Assembly: GCA_015059875.1 (NCBI GenBank) | Contig: SUZQ01000007.1 | Location: 1 to 54,816, forward strand | DNA: 54,816 nt | Source: Rikenellaceae bacterium | GTDB lineage: Bacteria; Bacteroidota; Bacteroidia; Bacteroidales; Rikenellaceae | Direction of reading: 5' to 3' | Shown: positions 7,364 through 14,944 of the stretch, in pieces | Layout: the number at the start of each line of letters is the position of its first letter | Position numbering within the stretch: the first letter of the stretch is position 1 | The notes under the pieces: generated by a model | Seen by the model: the letters and a program-made list of their open reading frames with translations, nothing else | Databases searched by the model: none | Told to the model about the DNA's origin: nothing | Program-made: the position numbers and the translations under genes

Positions 7364-8275
7364 ATGAGAAAGATTTTTTCGTTTTTGCTCATCGTAGCAG
7401 TAGCTATGATAAGCGTAGGCTGCTGCGAGAAGAGATGTTGCAAGCAGGAGTTGTCCTTTACGCAGTTGATGGAGCAGTCTGCTCCAGAGCAGGTGGAGGC
7501 TTGGTATAACTGTGCATCACGACTCGACGAGGAGTACACAAAGGCGCACGCCGCAGAGTTACGCGAACAGAAGAAGTTGCTCGCATTTGACCTTGATGGT
7601 ACGCTTTCGAATCACAAATGCCCAATGCCAGCAGAGAATCGCGCACTGCTCGATGCCCTCGGCAAGAGGTACCATTTGGTGATGGTGGGCGCAGGAAATG
7701 CACCACGCATCTTCAAGCAGATGGAGAACTACCCCATCGATATCGTGGGTAACTACGGTATGCAACACGCAAAAGTTGTGGATGGAGAGTTGCAGATTAC
7801 AAAGCAGATTATCAGCGAGATTGACGCTCAGTTCTTCCGCACCGAGACCGACCGTCTGCGCGAGAAATATGGCTATACCGAGTATGCGGGCGAGCCATTG
7901 GAGTTCCACAAGTCGGGTATGGTGACATTTGCACTGCTCGGCACAAAGGCAAAGAAGGAGGATAAACTCGTATTCGACCCCGACCGCGCAAAGCGTCGCG
8001 TAATGTATCCTGAGGTGTTGCAGATTTTCAAGGACTACACCGTATTTATCGGTGGCTCAACCTCGTTCGATATCGTGGAGAAGCAGTACAATAAGTACGA
8101 TGCAGTATTGGAGTATGCCAAGATGCACGGCTACACAAAGGAGCAGATTCTCTTCTTTGGCGACGATATGGGCGATGGTGGTGGCGATAGCCATATCCGC
8201 CTCGGAGGTATGGACTATATCCACATTCTCGACTACACGAAGATTCCTGAGTTGTCGGCATTCCTGCTGGAGTAA
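7364..8275 (+). CDS. Lipoprotein HAD phosphatase, eukaryotic phosphomannomutase-like
   Basis: 303 residues from the third in-frame ATG (7364). This start gives a textbook lipoprotein signal (MRKIFSFLLIVAVAMISVGC, lipidated C20); the upstream ATGs at 7334 and 7358 would only add polar residues. The catalytic domain is HAD type: motif I DLDGT at 76-80 (nucleophile D76), VGAGNAPRIF as the motif II region, and FFGDDMGDGGGDSH at about 264-277. The stretch FHKSGMVTFALLG, FIGGSTSFDIVEKQYNK and the GGGD ending resemble human PMM2 closely. Cytoplasmic enzymes of this type convert or dephosphorylate sugar phosphates; an exported, lipid-anchored form is odd. It is co-transcribed with the second DUF4465 gene and ended by terminator 8316-8349. 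Substrate unknown. Confidence 0.82.
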   Translation: MRKIFSFLLIVAVAMISVGCCEKRCCKQELSFTQLMEQSAPEQVEAWYNCASRLDEEYTKAHAAELREQKKLLAFDLDGTLSNHKCPMPAENRALLDALGKRYHLVMVGAGNAPRIFKQMENYPIDIVGNYGMQHAKVVDGELQITKQIISEIDAQFFRTETDRLREKYGYTEYAGEPLEFHKSGMVTFALLGTKAKKEDKLVFDPDRAKRRVMYPEVLQIFKDYTVFIGGSTSFDIVEKQYNKYDAVLEYAKMHGYTKEQILFFGDDMGDGGGDSHIRLGGMDYIHILDYTKIPELSAFLLE

Positions 8276-8283
8276 CGAGGGGG

Positions 8284-8325
8284 AATTGAGAATTGAGAAT
8301 TGAGAATTGAAAGTTGAGAGTTGAG
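8284..8325. repeat. Heptamer tandem repeat (AATTGAG type)
   Basis: Six consecutive 7-bp units: AATTGAG three times, AATTGAA, then AGTTGAG twice, starting 9 bp after the HAD stop. The last units form the left arm of terminator 8316-8349. Confidence 0.85.
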
Positions 8326-8349
8326 AGTGATTTCAACTCTCTTTTTTTT
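8316..8349 (+). terminator. Terminator of the DUF4465-HAD transcript
   Basis: A 9-bp perfect stem GAGAGTTGA (8316-8324) / TCAACTCTC (8333-8341), 8-nt loop, followed by T8 (8342-8349). Confidence 0.9.
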
Positions 8350-8368
8350 GAGGAGAGGGGACTGTAAA

Positions 8369-8489
8369 GCGAATGGGACAAATAATGCTAATGAGGCTAA
8401 TGGGACCAATGTGTCTAATGAGTCTAATGAGGTAATATATAAAAACATTTGTCTTATTAGTCTCATTAGTCTTATTGGTCTCATTCGCC
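8369..8489. repeat. Nonamer repeats folding into a long hairpin
   Basis: The left side holds degenerate 9-bp units (CTAATGAGG, CTAATGGGA, CCAATGTGT, CTAATGAGT, CTAATGAGG). The right side (8452-8489) holds inverted units (CTTATTAGT, CTCATTAGT, CTTATTGGT, CTCATTCGC). The arms 8369-8404 and 8452-8489 pair over about 36 positions, and many of the differences are G-U wobbles in RNA. No gene overlaps it. Confidence 0.75.
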
Positions 8490-8503
8490 GTATTGGCTGG
8501 TCA

Positions 8504-8542
8504 GAGCATTTCGTTATCTGAAGTTTAACGACAAAAGAGAGG
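8504..8542. repeat. 39-bp direct repeat, copy 1
   Basis: This 39-bp segment beginning GAGCATTTCGTTATCTG is repeated exactly at 8625-8663. It looks like the right half of the long-palindrome element at 8555-8680, so it may be the remnant of a second, tandem copy. Confidence 0.9.
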
Positions 8543-8554
8543 GATTACCCCTCT

Positions 8555-8680
8555 GAGATAGCGTTAGAATGCCTCTATTTTTAGGCAAACGAAGGAACGA
8601 AAGCGCAGCATAGTAAACCTATGTGAGCATTTCGTTATCTGAAGTTTAACGACAAAAGAGAGGTATTATAACGCTATCTC
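8555..8680. repeat. Long-palindrome intergenic element, copy 2
   Basis: 126 bp. Perfect 12-bp ends GAGATAGCGTTA (8555-8566) / TAACGCTATCTC (8669-8680), then symmetric AT and CCTCT/AGAGG blocks, AACGAA/TTCGTT, and a central hairpin CATAG-taaac-CTATG (8609-8623) bordered by GCGCAG and TGAGCATTT. The right end overlaps the yifB stop codon (8674-8676). It contains copy 2 of the 39-bp direct repeat (8625-8663). Confidence 0.8.
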
Positions 8681-10209
8681 CCCCATGAGTCGCGGTCTAA
8701 TGTACGATAATTTATCGCTTCGGCGATATGAGAGGCCTCGATATTTTCACACCCAGCGAGGTCGGCGATGGTACGAGCAACCTTGATAATACGGTCGTAG
8801 GCGCGGGCAGAGAGATTAAGACGAAGCATTGCACTCTCAAGTAGGGAGCGAACTTCGCTGCTAAGAGGGCAAAAGGTTCGCAACATTGCGGAGTTCATCA
8901 TCGCATTGGAGTGTACGGAAGTGCCTGCAAAACGGCGCGACTGGATAGTACGCGCAGCCATCACTCGCTTACGGATTTCGGCACTTGACTCCTCGATTTG
9001 GTCGCCATTAATCTCCGATAGAGATACGGGTACAACCTCGATATGCATATCAATACGGTCGAGAAGAGGCCCTGAGATGCGCGAGAAGTAGCGATTTATG
9101 GCGAATGGCTGGCACGAGCACTCCTTTGTCGGGTGGTTGTAGTAGCCACACGGACAAGGGTTCATCGCTCCGATAAGGGTAAAGTTCGATGGATACTCAA
9201 CGCTATATTTTGCGCGCGAGATGGTTATCATTCTATCCTCCAACGGCTGACGCAACACCTCCAACACATTTCTTCCAAATTCGGGCAACTCATCGAGAAA
9301 GAGGACTCCATTATGCGCCAAGCTGACCTCTCCAGGTTGTGGCGACTGTCCTCCGCCAATTAGAGCTACTTGCGATGTAAGGTGGTGCGGCGCACGGAAT
9401 GGGCGTTTAGTCATAAGTCCGACATTATCGCCCAACTTGCCCGCTACGGAGTGAATCTTGGTCGCCTCAACCGCCTCCTCCAAAGTCATCGGTGGCATAA
9501 TCGTAGGCATACGGCGTGCCAACATCGTCTTTCCAGAGCCAGGCGCGCCAATCATCAACACATTGTGTCCTCCAGCGGCGGCAATCTCCAAAGCGCGCTT
9601 CACATCGCGCTGTCCCTTTACATCGGCAAAATCTTCGGCATAGAGTCGTTGCTCCTCCTCGGCAGATAGCACCTCACCAATGGCGGGTGTAATATCTATT
9701 TCATCATTCAGATAGGCGATAACCTCCGATAGCGTCGCAACAGGAATTACCTCAAGACCATCAACTACGGCAGCCTCGTGCGCGCTTGCAGTCGATACCA
9801 CAATGCGTTTCAGTCCACTCTCCTTTGCCATAACTGCGAGAGGCAAAATTCCGCGAACTGGTTTTATTGCACCATCGAGCGACAACTCGCCCACAAACAT
9901 CGTATCGGCAAGTCGCGTATCGAGTACCTGCTGTGTAGCGGCAAGGATTCCCACAGCAATCGGAAGGTCGAAGCCCGATCCCTCCTTTCGCAAATCGGCA
10001 GGGGCGAGATTTACAACCACCTTCTTGGCAGTCATCCTTCGTTGCGAGTTCTCGAAGGCGGAGCGAATACGCTGCTCGCTCTCCTTCACGGCATTGTCGG
10101 GCAGTCCCACAAGGAAAAGACCTATTCCTCCCCCTGCGACATTAACCTCAACATCGACCTTCACAGCCTTAATGCCAACTATCGCACCCGCAAAACACTT
10201 TACAAACAT
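8674..10209 (-). CDS. YifB/ComM-family Mg-chelatase-like AAA+ ATPase
   Basis: 511 residues, the normal length. It has an N-terminal Lon-protease-like domain without the protease function (residues 1-190), an AAA+ core with Walker A GAPGSGKT and NGVLFLDELPEF as Walker B, a cysteine cluster NPCPCGYYNHPTKECSC, the arginine-finger region ISGPLLDRIDMHIEV, and a C-terminal helical domain. In naturally competent bacteria ComM is a branch-migration helicase for DNA integration. In Bacteroidales the role is less certain. It lies 35 nt after dnaB on the same strand, and comF and priA are also close, so DNA processing is a consistent theme. Its stop codon lies inside a palindromic element. Confidence 0.92.
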   Translation of the reverse strand: MFVKCFAGAIVGIKAVKVDVEVNVAGGGIGLFLVGLPDNAVKESEQRIRSAFENSQRRMTAKKVVVNLAPADLRKEGSGFDLPIAVGILAATQQVLDTRLADTMFVGELSLDGAIKPVRGILPLAVMAKESGLKRIVVSTASAHEAAVVDGLEVIPVATLSEVIAYLNDEIDITPAIGEVLSAEEEQRLYAEDFADVKGQRDVKRALEIAAAGGHNVLMIGAPGSGKTMLARRMPTIMPPMTLEEAVEATKIHSVAGKLGDNVGLMTKRPFRAPHHLTSQVALIGGGQSPQPGEVSLAHNGVLFLDELPEFGRNVLEVLRQPLEDRMITISRAKYSVEYPSNFTLIGAMNPCPCGYYNHPTKECSCQPFAINRYFSRISGPLLDRIDMHIEVVPVSLSEINGDQIEESSAEIRKRVMAARTIQSRRFAGTSVHSNAMMNSAMLRTFCPLSSEVRSLLESAMLRLNLSARAYDRIIKVARTIADLAGCENIEASHIAEAINYRTLDRDSWGR

Positions 10210-10244
10210 CGCCTTTTTATGCTAATTCGAGATTTGAATATTGG

Positions 10245-11801
10245 TTAGAATGGAGCTTCGTTGCTGTTTGCTGGAGTTGATACTCGCGAGATATCGAACT
10301 CGTTACTTGTAGCACTCTGCAATGCCGAACCACTTGGCTCAAATGGCGCACTCGCCACCTCCTCGAATTGATCCATCGATGGTTGTGGCGCACCCGTATT
10401 TATCTGATCCCAATTGGTAAACTTCGCCTGCTCCTTGATAAAGCGCAACTTCACATCAGCCACCGAGCCGTTACGGTGCTTGGCGAGGATAAACTCTGCC
10501 AAACCCTCGACAGGCTCCTCGCCTGGGCCTGCCGTAAAGCCGTAATACTCAGGACGGTGGATAAATGCCACAAGGTCGGCATCCTGCTCGATAGCTCCCG
10601 ACTCACGAAGGTCACTGAGCTGTGGTCGGCGAGAGCCTCCACGCGACTCCGTTGCACGATTCAACTGCGAGAGGGCAACAATCGGAATATTCAACTCCTT
10701 GGCAATTCCCTTCAGTGTACGCGAGATGAAAGCCACCTCCTGCTCACGATTACCCTTATCGCCCTGTCCCGATGCGGTCATCAGCTGCAAGTAGTCGATA
10801 ACGACAATCTTAATATCGTTATTTGCCTTCAAGCGGCGCACCTTCGAGCGAAATTCAAAGATTGACAACGCTGGTGTATCGTCGATGTAGAGTGGAGCCA
10901 TACCCAGAACTTTGGTGTTTGTCTCGAGCGTCTTCCACTCCGAAGGGGAGAGTTTTCCGCTTCGGATGGTCTGACCGCTGATTCCCGTCTCGGCAACAAC
11001 CAATCGCGTCATCAGCTGCACCGACGACATCTCCAACGAGAAGAATGCCACTCCTGCATCGTAATCAACCGCCATATTTCGCGCCATTGTAAGCGTGAAG
11101 GCGGTCTTACCCATCGCAGGACGCGCTGCAATGATGATAAGGTCGGATGGCTGCCAACCAAGCGTCACATTATCCAACTCCGTAAAGCCCGTGCAGACAC
11201 CGCTATAACGCGAATCGTTCTCGGCTGCCTTCTCGATTTGGCGAATCGTAGCACGAAGAATATCGCTTGCCGACTGCACCGAACGCTTAACATAGCCCTC
11301 GGTAATCTTCAGTACCTCGCCCTCGGCAAAGCCGATAAGGTCGTTTACATCGATTGTGCTGTCGTACGACTGCCGTTGTATCTCGCTCGAAGCACGAATC
11401 AGTTCGCGCTGAATATGCTTCTGCGTAATGATGCGCGAGTGAAACTCGATATTTGCCGCCGTACCCACTCTCTGTGTCAGCTGCGCGAGGTAGTTTGCGC
11501 CTCCCACCTTCTTCAGCTCGCGCTTCGACTTGAGCTGATTGGTCACAGTAAAGAGGTCGATAGGCTGCTGCGCCATCGAGAGTTCGTTCATCACTCTATA
11601 GATGAGGCGATGCTCCTCCTTGTAGAAGGACTCCTCGGTGAGATACTCCTGCACCTCAGTAATCTTATCCGATTCGAGCATCAACGCACCGAGTACCGCC
11701 TCCTCAAGCTCAATCGCCTGCGGTGGCACTGTACCGACAACCTCAGGAGCCAACTCCGCGAGTGCTGCACTATTTTTTCTATCTTTGAAATCCTTTGCCA
11801 T
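10245..11801 (-). CDS. dnaB: Replicative DNA helicase DnaB
   Basis: 518 residues from the ATG at 11801 (MAKDFKDRKNS). The upstream in-frame ATG at 11852 adds a basic tail not typical of DnaB, so it is not used here. The N-terminal DnaB domain (IELEEAVLGALMLESDKI) binds primase. The linker leads to the RecA-like motor with Walker A ARPAMGKTAF, Walker B IVVIDYLQLM and the arginine-finger motif LSQLNRATESR. It unwinds DNA ahead of the replication fork as a hexamer. The C-terminal 60 residues are a low-complexity tail. No intein is present. No strong promoter could be placed in 11802-11958. Confidence 0.96.
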   Translation of the reverse strand: MAKDFKDRKNSAALAELAPEVVGTVPPQAIELEEAVLGALMLESDKITEVQEYLTEESFYKEEHRLIYRVMNELSMAQQPIDLFTVTNQLKSKRELKKVGGANYLAQLTQRVGTAANIEFHSRIITQKHIQRELIRASSEIQRQSYDSTIDVNDLIGFAEGEVLKITEGYVKRSVQSASDILRATIRQIEKAAENDSRYSGVCTGFTELDNVTLGWQPSDLIIIAARPAMGKTAFTLTMARNMAVDYDAGVAFFSLEMSSVQLMTRLVVAETGISGQTIRSGKLSPSEWKTLETNTKVLGMAPLYIDDTPALSIFEFRSKVRRLKANNDIKIVVIDYLQLMTASGQGDKGNREQEVAFISRTLKGIAKELNIPIVALSQLNRATESRGGSRRPQLSDLRESGAIEQDADLVAFIHRPEYYGFTAGPGEEPVEGLAEFILAKHRNGSVADVKLRFIKEQAKFTNWDQINTGAPQPSMDQFEEVASAPFEPSGSALQSATSNEFDISRVSTPANSNEAPF

Positions 11802-11958
11802 ATTTTCGTCTGATAATCTCACAAAAGTAGCTCTTTTTTGTCGGCTACGCAATACGCACTACGCGCGCGCCTGTTGACAACTCTGTTTATAACACCTCCT
11901 GAAACGACAAAATCGCCACTCTACAACGCTCTGCGCTGTTTATATCTTTTTGAAAACT

Positions 11959-12690
11959 CTAATGCTCCTTCACTATTCGTTTCGACACCGACAGCGATGC
12001 AATACTAATGCGAACATCGCCATCGCACGCCTTGATAATCTCGGCTGCGCACGAACTCATCGTCGCGCCCGTAGTCAATACATCATCCCCAAGCAGTATA
12101 TGCCGCCCGCGCAGCCTATCCACCTTGCGCACCTCGAATATACTCTCCACATTATCCCAACGCTCGGAACGGCTCTTTGTTGTTTGGCTATCGTTGTATG
12201 AGCGACGACGAACAGAACGAAAATCACACTTCACCCCCATTTGACGCGCCACCCCTATGGCAATTTGCTCCGATTGGTTGTAACCGCGCTTGAGTCGGCG
12301 GCGGAAATGGAGTGGAATAGGAACTATCACATCTATATCCTCGAAATTACCGCTATCGCGCAACTCCTCGCCCAACCATTCGCCCATCTTCTGAGCGAAA
12401 AACCATCGTCCTGCGTACTTGAATTTGTGAACAATACCTTGCCAATCTGTCCCTCCGATAAACCAGAACAGCGCAGTCGCCGCCTCAATAGGTAGTCTAT
12501 TGTCAAACATCAACTTAACTGGATTTTCCTTGCGTTTCGAGAATCCCGTTAGAGGTATATTATAGCGACACACCAAGCATATCGAACCCTCATTCTCCAA
12601 CAAAACCCTACCGCAAGCCAAGCAGGTGCGAGGCATTATCAACGACATCACATCGAGCAACACGCTCAACACATCCTTAAATATCGACAT
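11959..12690 (-). CDS. ComF family amidophosphoribosyltransferase-like protein
   Basis: 243 residues. The N-terminus has the four-cysteine knuckle typical of ComF (CLACGRVLL .. CLVCRYNIP). The body has the phosphoribosyltransferase fold with the PRPP loop near the end (ILLGDDVLTTGATMSS). The conserved PIPLHFRRRLKRGYNQSEQIA is the ComF/GntX signature. ComF is needed for DNA uptake in competent species; elsewhere its function is uncertain. The start overlaps the 3' end of priA by 14 nt, which indicates translational coupling. ComF next to PriA is consistent with ComF proteins interacting with replication-restart helicases, but that is inference. Confidence 0.9.
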   Translation of the reverse strand: MSIFKDVLSVLLDVMSLIMPRTCLACGRVLLENEGSICLVCRYNIPLTGFSKRKENPVKLMFDNRLPIEAATALFWFIGGTDWQGIVHKFKYAGRWFFAQKMGEWLGEELRDSGNFEDIDVIVPIPLHFRRRLKRGYNQSEQIAIGVARQMGVKCDFRSVRRRSYNDSQTTKSRSERWDNVESIFEVRKVDRLRGRHILLGDDVLTTGATMSSCAAEIIKACDGDVRISIASLSVSKRIVKEH

Positions 12691-14884
12691 CGCAGATAAT
12701 TGTTACATTTCTAAACTCTTTGTTGGTACGCAGTCGCTTAATCTCATCGCGGAGTATTCCTCGCGCACGCGAGAAGGAGGATTCAACCTCGACCTTGAGC
12801 ATAATCTCCACGCGATACTCGCCCCTAACGCGGTCAATAAGCGGAGTCACTGGCCCAAGCACTCTGCGACCAAATCGCGCTTGCAACTGCTCTCCGAGCT
12901 GCAATGACGAGGCGACAAGCAGCTCCTTGTTACTGCTCCGCATTGTAATGCGCACAATTCTCACAAATGGCGGATAGGCGAACTGTTTGCGCTCGGCAAG
13001 GAGTCGTGACGCAATGCGCTCATAGTCGCCAATCGTAGCATATACTGCGTGTTGCGGCTCGGCACTCTGAATTATCACCTCTCCGCGTTTATCACGACGA
13101 CCTGAACGACCTGCCACCTGCATAATGAGTTGCCACGCTCGCTCCTCCGCCCTGAAATCGGGCGAGGAGAGCAGATTGTCGCCATTGAGTACTCCAATAA
13201 GTGTTACATCGGCAAAATCGAGTCCCTTCGAGACTATCTGTGTGCCGACCAATATATCCGCCTCGTGGCGAGCAAATGCACCAATGATACGATTGTATGC
13301 TGCTGACGAGGTTGCCGTATCGCCGTCAAGGCGCAGCACTCTCGCCTCTGGAAAGAGTTGCGCCACAGCCTCCTCCACTCGCTCCGTGCCGAAACCCATA
13401 GGTTGCAACTCGCCCGTTTTGCAGTTTGGGCAGTAGCGTTGAATCGGCTCATTATATCCGCAATAGTGACAAACCATACGCCCCTTGTGCTGATGTGCCG
13501 AGAGGGTTACATTGCACTTCGGACATCGTGCCGACCATCCGCACGATGGACACTCCATATATGGCGAGTAGCCGCGACGGTTCTGGAATAGGATAACCTG
13601 CTCGTGTCGCTCCAATCGCTCGGCAATGCCATCAAGAAGCTCCTTATTAAAGTGCAATTTGCGCTCATTGCGCTTAACATTGCGCACCGTATCCGAGATT
13701 ACGATATCGGGCATCTCCACCCCACCGTATCGCTCGGTGAGTTGCGTGTATGCATACTTGCCCGAAAGGTAGTTTGCATAGCTCTCAAGCGAAGGCGTAG
13801 CACTCCCCATAACGCACTTTGCGCCGTGCATCATCGCAAGCACAACCGCTGCATCACGCCCATTGTAGCGCGGATTAGGCTCGCTCTGTTTGTAGCTCGA
13901 ATCGTGCTCCTCATCAATCACAATAAGCCCCAACTTCCTGTACGGCAGAAAGAGAGCCGAGCGCGCACCCACAACGAAATTTCCCCCCTCGGAGGAGAGC
14001 ATATCGGTGTAGAGTTTGGTGCGCTGATGTGGCGTAAGTTTCGAGTGATAGACCGTTACACTCTCGCCAAAGAGTCCTCGCATTCGCTCCACCAACTGCG
14101 TCGTAAGCGATATTTCGGGGACAAGGAAGAGAACATCCTCGCCACGCGCAAGACGCTCTGCGATAAGGTGGGTATATATCTCCGTCTTGCCCGAACTCGT
14201 AACGCCGTGTAGCAGGCATACCATCTTGTCGGTCAGACCATTGCGAATTTCATCAAGAGCCTTTGTTTGAGCCGTAGAGAGTTGTGGCAACAGCGTCTTG
14301 CTCCACTCGCAATTGAGCGTGTACGGACGCTCGCCAATCGCCACAAGACCTGCCCTACACAACGCCTTCAACGCCATAGCATCGAGTTCGATAGCGTATC
14401 GCGGTAATACTCCGCCCGCCTCCTCCAATGCGCACAACGCCTCATATCGCTTTGGCGCGCGTCGTTGCAACTTCTCTCGTACTTCGTCTGCAAACGCCGA
14501 TGCGACGAGCGAAACAATCGCCTCCTGCTTTGGAGTGTATGGCTCAAACTCCTCCTCACATCGCGCCTTTGACTTTATCGCAGAGGGTAGTGCCACGCGC
14601 ATAACCTCGCCAACCGAGCAGATGTAGTAGTCGGCTATCCACTCCCAAAATCGCATCTGCAACTCCGAGAGCAGAGGTTTGTCGTACAGCACTTTCAGGA
14701 TTGGTTTTGCCTCGCCTCTCGATGGGGGTGTATCGTGCAATCGCCATACGATACCCGTATATATCGTACTCTTACCGAACTGCACCGCCACAGCATCACC
14801 CACACGAACCTCAACACCCTCACCTACGGCAAAGGTGTATGCAGGTTGCGCCAATGGCAATACTATGTCGGCAAAACGACTCAT
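12677..14884 (-). CDS. priA: Primosomal protein N', replication restart helicase PriA
   Basis: 735 residues. PriA loads the replisome at stalled forks. It has an N-terminal 3'-DNA-end binding domain, a helicase core with Walker A LLHGVTSSGKTEIYTHL, DEEHD (VIDEEHDSSYKQ) and GSATPSLES, and a zinc-binding insertion with paired cysteines (CPSCGWSARCPKC .. CHYC .. CPNC). Motif VI is visible as QVAGRSGR. It is followed by comF with a 14-nt overlap. polA lies upstream (stop at 14943), 58 nt away, so polA-priA-comF may be one transcript. No missing motif. Confidence 0.95.
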   Translation of the reverse strand: MSRFADIVLPLAQPAYTFAVGEGVEVRVGDAVAVQFGKSTIYTGIVWRLHDTPPSRGEAKPILKVLYDKPLLSELQMRFWEWIADYYICSVGEVMRVALPSAIKSKARCEEEFEPYTPKQEAIVSLVASAFADEVREKLQRRAPKRYEALCALEEAGGVLPRYAIELDAMALKALCRAGLVAIGERPYTLNCEWSKTLLPQLSTAQTKALDEIRNGLTDKMVCLLHGVTSSGKTEIYTHLIAERLARGEDVLFLVPEISLTTQLVERMRGLFGESVTVYHSKLTPHQRTKLYTDMLSSEGGNFVVGARSALFLPYRKLGLIVIDEEHDSSYKQSEPNPRYNGRDAAVVLAMMHGAKCVMGSATPSLESYANYLSGKYAYTQLTERYGGVEMPDIVISDTVRNVKRNERKLHFNKELLDGIAERLERHEQVILFQNRRGYSPYMECPSCGWSARCPKCNVTLSAHQHKGRMVCHYCGYNEPIQRYCPNCKTGELQPMGFGTERVEEAVAQLFPEARVLRLDGDTATSSAAYNRIIGAFARHEADILVGTQIVSKGLDFADVTLIGVLNGDNLLSSPDFRAEERAWQLIMQVAGRSGRRDKRGEVIIQSAEPQHAVYATIGDYERIASRLLAERKQFAYPPFVRIVRITMRSSNKELLVASSLQLGEQLQARFGRRVLGPVTPLIDRVRGEYRVEIMLKVEVESSFSRARGILRDEIKRLRTNKEFRNVTIICDVDI

Positions 14885-14918
14885 TCGTTTTTATATTTCA
14901 AAAAGTAATAGATTCGTA

Positions 14919-14944
14919 CAAAAAGAGCCAAGCAGAACGATTTT
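14919..14944. repeat. Isolated end of a long-palindrome element, overlapping the polA stop
   Basis: 26 bp that match 22808-22833 (the right end of the element after the POT transporter) at 24 of 26 positions. No left end or central hairpin is present. The element end overlaps the polA stop codon (14943-14945), just as the other copy is flush with the transporter stop. Confidence 0.75.

Noticed and set aside
8284..8489. Possible CRISPR array from regularly repeated units
   Set aside because: Units are 7 or 9 bp with no unique spacers of constant length and no cas genes.
8674..12690. A natural competence operon (comM, comF)
   Set aside because: Both families are common in non-competent bacteria, and no DNA-uptake genes (comEA, comEC, pilins) are present in the window.
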